A stretch of DNA of 64,000 nt from Caulobacter vibrioides OR37 (GTDB lineage: Bacteria; Pseudomonadota; Alphaproteobacteria; Caulobacterales; Caulobacteraceae), in contig NZ_APMP01000021.1 of assembly GCF_000372645.1 (NCBI RefSeq), positions 16,689 through 80,688 on the forward strand. The letters are read 5' to 3'. The notes under the pieces were generated by a model. The model was not told the origin of the DNA, searched no databases, and saw nothing but the letters and a program-made list of their open reading frames with translations. The position numbers and the translations under genes were made by a program. Every line of letters starts with the position of its first letter. The first letter of the stretch is position 1. Below are positions 55,498-64,000 of this stretch, piece after piece.

Positions 55498-55980
55498 CTA
55501 GTTGGGGGGCGTGGCGGCTTCCAGGTCGAAGGCCGCGTCGAAGGCCTCGTCGCTCGGAACCGCGCCGGACAGCGCGCCCAGGAAAAGGTCCTCCAGCGCT
55601 TCCCAGACGAAGCCCAGCTGTTCCAGCACCGCCGGGACCTGAGCGACGTCGAAGCCCGGATAGAGGTCCTCGATCAGCCACAGGCCGCTGGCGGGATCGA
55701 AGCCGAAGCGGCTGCCGATCAGGCGGAACTGGGCCTTGGCCGCCGTCTCGAACAGCGCCGTCAGGTCGCGGGCCTCGTCCAGGTCCTCTGGATCCAGCAC
55801 CAGGCAACGGGCCTGCAGCCAGCCGTGATCGGGCAACAGGTAGAACGCCCCGTCCTCCTCGTCCTCGCCCGAAACCTCCAGGCCCCGATCGATCGCCTCG
55901 ACGCGATAGCCGGCCGAGCGGCACACATCGGCCAGGTCATTCAGGAAGGCGGCTTCCTGGTCGGGGGTAAGGTCGGTCAT
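55498..55980 (-). CDS. acidic hypothetical protein
   Basis: A 160-residue acidic protein (LTPDQEAAFLNDLADVCRSAGYRVE, then FRLIGSRFGFDPASGLWLIEDLYPGF). The alpha/beta pattern and acidity recall CesT/YbjN-type chaperone folds, but I cannot confirm that. GGAG precedes the ATG at 55980. Function unknown. Confidence 0.65.
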   Translation of the reverse strand: MTDLTPDQEAAFLNDLADVCRSAGYRVEAIDRGLEVSGEDEEDGAFYLLPDHGWLQARCLVLDPEDLDEARDLTALFETAAKAQFRLIGSRFGFDPASGLWLIEDLYPGFDVAQVPAVLEQLGFVWEALEDLFLGALSGAVPSDEAFDAAFDLEAATPPN

Positions 55981-56040
55981 GGGGAGACTCCGGTATTTCT
56001 GGGTTGGGATCCTAGCACGATCGCCACTCAAACTACGGTC

Positions 56041-56170
56041 GTCATTCCCGCCCTCGTGGCGGGAACCCCTCCGTCCGCCGCAGATGCAGCGGAGGCGGAC
56101 TGCTCAGCAGTCCGCTTGTATCTCCCGTATGAGCCGAACCAGGGGTTCCCGCCACAGGGGCGGGAATGAC
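56041..56170. repeat. 130-base nested palindrome, GTCATTCCCGCC family
   Basis: The outer arms GTCATTCCCGCC / GGCGGGAATGAC enclose a second pair, GGCGGGAACCCCT / AGGGGTTCCCGCC, and inner hairpins (CCGCC/GGCGG, GGACTGCT/AGCAGTCC). It sits between the acidic protein and argJ. Shares its arm with 2697-2724. Confidence 0.88.
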
Positions 56171-56205
56171 GGGCGTTGTGAGTGAGCGAAGGAGATAACG
56201 GCTCC

Positions 56206-57678
56206 CTAGCTCCGGTAATCCCCGTTGATCGCCACGTACTGCTTGGTCAGGTCGCAGGTCCAGACCGTGGCCGAGCCCTTGCCGACGCCGACGTCGACGC
56301 TGACCTCGAACTCCGCGTTCTTGACGTAGGCGCTCATCTTGGCCTCGTCGTATTCGGCCGAGATCAGGCCGTCGCGGGCCGCGTAGAGATCGCCGAAACG
56401 GACGTTGATCTTCTCGCGGGCCACCGGCTCGTCGGCGCGGCCCACGGCCATGACGATGCGGCCCCAGTTGGCGTCCTCGCCGGCGAAGGCGGTCTTGACC
56501 AGCGGGCTCTCGGCGATGGTGCGGGCGATCTTGCGGGCGCTGGCCGGGCTCTCGGCGCCGTTGACGGTGATCTTGACGAACTTGGTCGCCCCCTCGCCGT
56601 CGCGGACCAGTTGCAGCGCCAGGTCCAGCAGCACCCCCTCGAGCTTTTCCCGGAAATCGGCCAGGCGCTTGTCGCCGGCCCGGTGGATCTTCGGCGCGCC
56701 CGACTGGCCGGTGGCGAACAGCAGAAGGGTGTCGTTGGTCGAGCGGTCGCCGTCCACCGTCACGCAGTTGAAGGTCGTGCGGGTGTAGAGGCTGACCAGG
56801 GTCTGCAGCGCCGCCGGCGCGATGGCCGCGTCAGTGGCCACGAAGGCCAACATGGTGGCCATGTCGGGCGCGATCATGCCCGAGCCCTTGCAGATGCCGG
56901 CGATCTTGACCTCGACGCCGTCGATCATCGCCGTGGCGTAGGCGCCTTTCGGGAAGGTGTCTGTGGTCATGATCGCCCGACCGGCCTCGGCCCAGGCGTC
57001 GGCCTTCAGGCGGCTCTCGACCTCGGGCAGGCGGGCGGTGATCTTGCTGTCGTCCAGGATCACGCCAATGACGCCGGTCGAGGCCATCATCACGTCGCGC
57101 TGGCGGCAATCCAGGCGCTTGCCGACGGCGGTGGCCACGCGGCGCACGGCGTCCGCGCCCGGGCGGCCGGTGAAGCTGTTGGCGCAGCCGGCGTTGACCA
57201 CCAGGGCCCGCACGTCCGCGCCGCCGGTGGCGGCCAGTTGCCGCTTGCACCAGTCGACCGGCGCGGAGCCGACGCCGTGACGCGTGAAGACCCCAGCGGC
57301 CGAGGTGCCCTCGGCGAAGCGCATCAGCAGCAGGTCTTCCCGCTCGTGCTTGTAGAAGCCGGCGCGGCCGGTGGCGATCTCGACGCCGGCGATCGGCGGA
57401 ATGATCGGGAACGGCACGGCCAGCGGCGATATGGCCAGGCCCGGCTTGCCCGCGCCCGTGGCGGCCGGCTTGGCGGCGGGCGTCGCGGGCGTGGCGATGG
57501 AAACGTCCTCGCCGGCCGACTTCTGGGCGCGGCGCAGGCCGGCGCGCTTCAACGCCGAGGCCAGCGGATCGACCAGGGCGCGCTCGAGAGCGGCGCCGGC
57601 GGCGGCCACGGGGTTGTGCGCGGTCTCGGGCGCCTTCTCGGCGGGGGTCTTGCCGGAGGCCTTGGGAGTCTTGGTCAT
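56206..57678 (-). CDS. argJ: bifunctional ornithine acetyltransferase / N-acetylglutamate synthase
   Basis: ArgJ recycles the acetyl group in arginine synthesis. The core (about 82-490: ISPLAVPFPIIPPIAGVEIATG, AGFYKHEREDLLLMRF, NAGCANSFTG) includes the self-cleavage site PDMATMLAF, cut before the Thr. The protein is 490 residues, about 80 longer than usual, because of an N-terminal Ala/Pro/Lys-rich extension of low complexity. argJ follows the parvulin lipoprotein gene by 12 bases. Confidence 0.95.
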   Translation of the reverse strand: MTKTPKASGKTPAEKAPETAHNPVAAAGAALERALVDPLASALKRAGLRRAQKSAGEDVSIATPATPAAKPAATGAGKPGLAISPLAVPFPIIPPIAGVEIATGRAGFYKHEREDLLLMRFAEGTSAAGVFTRHGVGSAPVDWCKRQLAATGGADVRALVVNAGCANSFTGRPGADAVRRVATAVGKRLDCRQRDVMMASTGVIGVILDDSKITARLPEVESRLKADAWAEAGRAIMTTDTFPKGAYATAMIDGVEVKIAGICKGSGMIAPDMATMLAFVATDAAIAPAALQTLVSLYTRTTFNCVTVDGDRSTNDTLLLFATGQSGAPKIHRAGDKRLADFREKLEGVLLDLALQLVRDGEGATKFVKITVNGAESPASARKIARTIAESPLVKTAFAGEDANWGRIVMAVGRADEPVAREKINVRFGDLYAARDGLISAEYDEAKMSAYVKNAEFEVSVDVGVGKGSATVWTCDLTKQYVAINGDYRS

Positions 57679-57690
57679 GGCGGCCGCTTC

Positions 57691-58659
57691 TTACTTCTTG
57701 GCGGGGGCGGATGGGGCGGAAGCCGGCGGCGCGGCGGGCGCGCCGGCGGGCGGTTCGGGCGGGGCCGAGGCCGGTTCGCGCGCCGGGGCGCCGGGCACGT
57801 CCTGCGGCTTGCCGATCAGGATGTCGACCTTGGCGCCGCCGCGCAGCTTTTCGAGGATGTCGCGGACCTGATCATAGGTCAGGAAGCGCACGATCTGCGG
57901 ACGGGCGGCCTCCAGGGTGATCGGGTCCTCGGTGCGCTTGTCCTCGACCTTGACGATGACCCAGCCGCCCTCGGCCGCGAACGGCCCGACCAGCTGGCCC
58001 TTCTGGGCGTCCTTCAGCGCCGCGCCATAGGGCTCGGGCATCACATCCAGGGTGAAGTAGCCGAGGTCGCCGCCATTGAAGCGCGTGGCCTGGTCGGTCG
58101 AGCGCTCCATGGCCAGGGCGTCGAACGACGCGCCGGAGGCCAGCAGCTTCTTGACGCTCTCGGCCTCGGCCTGGCTGCCGACGATGATCTGGCGGGCGCG
58201 GATCTCTTCCGAGCGCTTCGACAGCTTCTGCTGCTCGGCATAGAGCTTGCGGATGGCGTCCTCGGTGACGGCCTTCTCGACCACGCCCTCGACCAGCATG
58301 TCGCCCAGGATGCGCTCACGGGCGGCGGCCAGGCGGCGCTGGGCGATCGGATCCTTGTCCAGCTTGCGCTTGGTCGCCTCGGCGGCCAGCAGCTTCTGAT
58401 CGATCACCTCGTCGAGACGCTGGCGGAACACCTCGCTGGAAATGTCCAGCGGCTCGCCCTCGCTGATCAGGCCCTGGGCCACGGCCTCGCGCTTGACGTC
58501 GGACGCCCAGATCACCTGGCCGTTGACGCGGGCCACGGCGGTGTCGCCCGGCTCCGGCGGCTTCTCGGCGACCTTGTTCTGGCCGCACGCCGCCAGCAGC
58601 AGCGCGCAGGTCATGGCGCTGATCAAACTCACGAGACGGACAGAGGACTTCAAGGCCAA
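57691..58659 (-). CDS. parvulin-type peptidyl-prolyl isomerase lipoprotein
   Basis: A 322-residue periplasmic chaperone-like lipoprotein with lipobox LLLAACG. An N-terminal SurA-like helical region (VNGQVIWASDVKREAVAQGL) is followed by a parvulin domain (IRARQIIVGSQAEAESVKKLLASGASFDALA, then GGDLGYFTLDVMPEPY) and an Ala/Pro-rich tail. Likely aids outer-membrane protein folding. It is divergent from secA, a functional pairing with export. Confidence 0.92.
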   Translation of the reverse strand: MALKSSVRLVSLISAMTCALLLAACGQNKVAEKPPEPGDTAVARVNGQVIWASDVKREAVAQGLISEGEPLDISSEVFRQRLDEVIDQKLLAAEATKRKLDKDPIAQRRLAAARERILGDMLVEGVVEKAVTEDAIRKLYAEQQKLSKRSEEIRARQIIVGSQAEAESVKKLLASGASFDALAMERSTDQATRFNGGDLGYFTLDVMPEPYGAALKDAQKGQLVGPFAAEGGWVIVKVEDKRTEDPITLEAARPQIVRFLTYDQVRDILEKLRGGAKVDILIGKPQDVPGAPAREPASAPPEPPAGAPAAPPASAPSAPAKK

Positions 58660-58993
58660 GATCTCCGGCTTTGCTTACAAAGCGCTCTAGCGTGCTTTTT
58701 CGTCGAGTGGAAACGGCTTCGGCGCGCAAAGCGTTCGGCCGGGGGCTTTCCCGCGCCAGTCCCAAAGAAAAACCCCGTGAAAACCAAGTCCGACGTCCTC
58801 CGCGCCCCCTCCGAAACCCTACTGACGACGGGGGCTTCGCGTTGACACCAAGATGGCCGGTGCTTAAGTCTCCGGCCGCGTTGGAATAGCGGATTTGTCC
58901 GCCGCTCCAGCGCGCCCTCACTTCCGTAGTCGAGGCCCTCGAAGCCTTAGCGCCGGCCTCCTCGTCCAAACCGTCCCTCCGGATTCCCTCTTC
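58660..58993. other. 334-base divergent promoter region between the parvulin gene and secA
   Basis: Gene-free. It must hold the divergent promoters of the parvulin-argJ unit and of secA. A GCGCTCTAG at 58681-58689 may be a remnant arm of the two-hairpin repeat. No other structure was resolved. Confidence 0.6.
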
Positions 58994-61762
<2,769 letters not shown>

Positions 61763-61850
61763 GCCGGGTCGAGCCCCGGGGGCTCTCGCCGATCCGGTAG
61801 GCTCAACCGGATCGGATGAAGCGGCTCCGAAAGCGGCTCCGAAAAGTGAA

Positions 61851-61880
61851 AGCGCCGGACGACGACGTCTGGCGCTTTTT
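61851..61880 (+). terminator. intrinsic terminator after secA
   Basis: AGCGCCGGACG and CGTCTGGCGCT pair (one G-T) around ACGA and are followed by a T run. On the other strand, AGCGCC... is followed by TTTCACTTTTC, so it may also end the convergent transporter transcript. Confidence 0.85.
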
Positions 61881-61922
61881 CTTGTCCGAAGCCAGGGCGT
61901 CAGCTGTCCGCCGACCGCTTCT

Positions 61923-62942
61923 TCACCGGAACGCGCCGACGGGGTTCAAGCCGCGCTCGGCGGCCGCCGCGCCGTCCTCCTTCGGCCGGGCGGCGTATCG
62001 TCGGGCCAGGGTGGCGCAAACGAAGAGCTGCGCCTGATGGAAGATCATCAACGGCAGCACGATCAGGCCCACGGCGTGACCGGCGAACAGGATATTGGCC
62101 ATCGGAATGCCGCTGGCCATGCTCTTCTTCGAACCACAGAACACGATGGCGATCTCGTCGGCCGTCGACATGCCGAGCTGACGGCTGATCCAGGTGGTCG
62201 ACACGATGACGATCGCCAGCATCGCCAGATCGACGCCCAGGATCGCCAGCAGGGTCACGCCCGAGACGCTTTTCAAGAGCCCGCTGGCGACCCCCGCGCC
62301 GAAGGCCGAATAGACGATCAGCAAGATCGACCCACGATCCACGGCGGCCGTGATCCGCGGGTGGCGCGAGAGCCAGGCGCCGATAAAGGGCCGGCAAACC
62401 TGGCCGGCGATGAAGGGCAGCACGATCTGCAGACAGATGTCGCTGAGCGACGAGAGGCTCAGGCCCTTCCCGGCCGGCGTGATCAGCGCCGCCAGGATCG
62501 GGGTGATGAAGACGCCGGCCATGTTCGACAGCGAGGCGCTGCACAAGGCCGCCGGCACGTTGCCGCGCGCGATCGAAGTGAAGGCGATCGACGATTGCAC
62601 CGTGGACGGCAACAGCGTCAGAAAGACCAGGCCGGTCACGACGTCATCGGGCAGCCGCGACTTGGCCAGGACGCCGACCGCCACGCCGAGCGCCGGAAAG
62701 AGGACGAAGGTGCTGGCCGACACCAGGGCCTGCAGGCGCCAGTGGATCAGGCCTTCCCAGATCGCGCTCGGCGACAGCTTGGCGCCGTACAGAAAAAACA
62801 GGGCCGCGACGGCCCCATAGACCGTCTTGTCCAACACCAGGGTCGCCCGCCCCCGGGCCGGCAGGACAAAGGCCAGGGCGACCGTCGCGATCAGGCAAAG
62901 CAGGTAGGGATCGAGCGGAAGACGCAGGCGACGCGCGGGCAT
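61923..62942 (-). CDS. bile acid:sodium symporter-like transporter (YfeH/SBF-like)
   Basis: A 339-residue inner-membrane protein with about ten helices. LPSTVQSSIAFTSIARGNVPAALCSASLSNMAGVFITP and IAIVFCGSKKSMASGIPMANILF are the paired crossover motifs of the SBF-like family. Substrate unknown. GGAGGG sits 6 bases before the ATG at 62942. Divergent from a LysR regulator. Confidence 0.9.
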   Translation of the reverse strand: MPARRLRLPLDPYLLCLIATVALAFVLPARGRATLVLDKTVYGAVAALFFLYGAKLSPSAIWEGLIHWRLQALVSASTFVLFPALGVAVGVLAKSRLPDDVVTGLVFLTLLPSTVQSSIAFTSIARGNVPAALCSASLSNMAGVFITPILAALITPAGKGLSLSSLSDICLQIVLPFIAGQVCRPFIGAWLSRHPRITAAVDRGSILLIVYSAFGAGVASGLLKSVSGVTLLAILGVDLAMLAIVIVSTTWISRQLGMSTADEIAIVFCGSKKSMASGIPMANILFAGHAVGLIVLPLMIFHQAQLFVCATLARRYAARPKEDGAAAAERGLNPVGAFR

Positions 62943-63013
62943 GACGACCCTCCTCGTGAAACGACCGGCCTCAGCTAAAGGGTCGCGCGGACATTTTGAA
63001 TTGCCATAATAGC

Positions 63014-63026
63014 GATATCGGATATC
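63014..63026. promoter_or_regulatory. palindrome, candidate LysR operator
   Basis: GATATC-G-GATATC is a 13-base near-perfect palindrome 10 bases before the LysR ATG and 71 bases before the transporter start. The position fits autoregulation. Confidence 0.45.
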
Positions 63027-63036
63027 ATGAAACGTG

Positions 63037-63918
63037 ATGACAGAGCGTCTCTTGTCTCCAGAGCTGCTGCGCAGCTTCGTGGCGATCGCCGAGACCGGCT
63101 CGTTCACGGCCGCCGGACGGGCGCTGGGACGGCAGCAGTCGACCGTCAGCCAGCATATCCAACGCCTCGAGACCCTGACCGGCCGACGGTGGCTGGATCG
63201 CGACACGCATGGCGTGGCCTTGACGCCCGAAGGAGAGGTCGCGCTGGAACACGCCCGACGCGTCCTGGACGCCCACGACCGGATGGCTCGGTTCCTCACC
63301 GCGACCCCGCTGCGCGGACGGCTGCGACTGGGAGCCTGCGAAGACTTCGTTCTGTCGGCCCTGCCCGACATTCTGGCCGCCTTCGCGCGACGCCACCCGG
63401 AGGTCGACCTGGAACTGGTCGCCGGTCTCAGCGAGACCCTCTACGAACGGTTCGACGCGGGCGCGCTTGACGTGGTGTTCGTCAAGCGGCGGTCGGGAGA
63501 CCCTCGCGGGACCTTGGCCTGGCGCGAACCGATCGCCTGGGTCGGCCGGCCCGACCTGCGCCTCGATCCGGCGGAGCCGGTCCCCCTCCTGCTCTATCCG
63601 CCCCCAAGCGTCACCCGGGCCAAGGCGCTCGCGACCCTGGAGCGCGCGCGGAAAGCCTGGCGCATCGCCTTCACCAGCACCAGCCTGGCGGGCCTGAGCG
63701 CCGCGGCCCGGGCGGGTCTTGGCGCGCTGCCCCACTCCCTGCGCCTGATACCGCCGGGCCTGGCCCCGATTTCGGCGCCGGACGTCCTGCCGCCGTTGCC
63801 GGACATTGAGTTCGTCGTGATGGGGCCAGGCGGCCAGAACCCGGTCGCCGCGGCCCTGATCCAATCGGTTCTGCAATGGGCCTCGCGAGACCCCGTCTCG
63901 GTGAGACTGGACATCTGA
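63037..63918 (+). CDS. LysR-family transcriptional regulator
   Basis: A 293-residue regulator. The N-terminal helix-turn-helix is LLRSFVAIAETGSFTAAGRALGRQQSTVSQHIQRLE, then a periplasmic-binding-protein-like effector domain with RLRLGACEDFVLSALPDIL. Divergent from the SBF-like transporter, its likely target. A GTG three bases earlier is an alternative start. Confidence 0.92.
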   Translation: MTERLLSPELLRSFVAIAETGSFTAAGRALGRQQSTVSQHIQRLETLTGRRWLDRDTHGVALTPEGEVALEHARRVLDAHDRMARFLTATPLRGRLRLGACEDFVLSALPDILAAFARRHPEVDLELVAGLSETLYERFDAGALDVVFVKRRSGDPRGTLAWREPIAWVGRPDLRLDPAEPVPLLLYPPPSVTRAKALATLERARKAWRIAFTSTSLAGLSAAARAGLGALPHSLRLIPPGLAPISAPDVLPPLPDIEFVVMGPGGQNPVAAALIQSVLQWASRDPVSVRLDI

Positions 63919-63984
63919 ACGAGGTCCGCCTCGCCCCCCGCGATGCCTTTGACCGCGCGGCGCGAACAACCCGGCCGACAGCCT

Positions 63985-64000
63985 TAGAGCGTGATAGCCG
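63985..64000. repeat. two-hairpin repeat element, copy 5 (cut by window end)
   Basis: TTAGAGCGTGATAGCCG is identical to the first bases of copies 3 and 4. The rest lies beyond the window. Confidence 0.75.

Overview
The window is a GC-rich (about 70% by eye), densely coded chromosomal segment that reads as an alphaproteobacterium of the Caulobacter group. This rests on the linkage secA / parvulin lipoprotein / argJ, the runs comF-grxC-nitrilase-DUF1178 and lysC / ptsP / rodZ-ispG / prmC-DUF4167 / clpB, many outer-membrane-type small proteins and abundant intergenic palindromes. The genus is inferred from gene content and style, not from a database match. No rRNA, tRNA, CRISPR array, insertion sequence or prophage was seen.

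Layout. 1-5 kb: the end of mnmA, a DUF4126-like protein, a lower-GC accessory pocket (1.7-2.6 kb) with two unknown genes, an HxlR regulator and a thiolase. 5-11 kb: an M28 peptidase, an HxlR/SDR divergent pair with a clear inverted repeat between them, an OmpA-like lipoprotein, and a divergent ampR / class A beta-lactamase pair. 11-20 kb: a three-gene translationally coupled HTTM-like cassette, clpB, an M48 lipoprotein, a DUF4167 protein with a long Arg/Asp-rich tract, and prmC. 20-29 kb: parDE, MOSC, YihY, GNAT, an NTPase, MocR/LysE with a strong operator, a molybdopterin-like domain protein, a hydrolase, then prfA and an rsuA/rluB-type pseudouridine synthase in the opposite orientation to prmC. 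29-35 kb: MaoC, ispG, rodZ and ptsP. 35-39 kb: a Tyr-rich glycine-zipper protein, TetR/darcynin, a DMT exporter, a frameshifted small membrane gene and an AraC regulator. 39-47 kb: lysC, ubiG, two glycine-zipper proteins, the DUF1178-nitrilase-grxC-comF operon, a methyltransferase, and a Flp-like pilin overlapping a Nudix gene. 47-56 kb: a DEAD-box helicase, a multi-PAS HWE histidine kinase whose last residues are frameshifted, an ABC exporter and small unknown proteins. 56-64 kb: argJ, a parvulin lipoprotein, secA, and an SBF-like transporter divergent from a LysR regulator.

Most of the window is core metabolism, translation, secretion and envelope upkeep, with one-component regulators paired divergently with their likely targets (HxlR/SDR, AmpR/bla, MocR/LysE, TetR/darcynin, LysR/SBF). 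The most unusual non-coding signal is a family of two-hairpin elements of about 115 bp. Their stems differ between copies yet stay complementary, their loops are conserved, and their CTAG ends supply the stop codons of flanking convergent genes. I see no convincing complete new defence or biosynthetic system. The best under-described candidates are these elements, the HTTM-like cassette, the low-GC pocket near 2 kb and the short Flp-like gene inside the Nudix 3' end.
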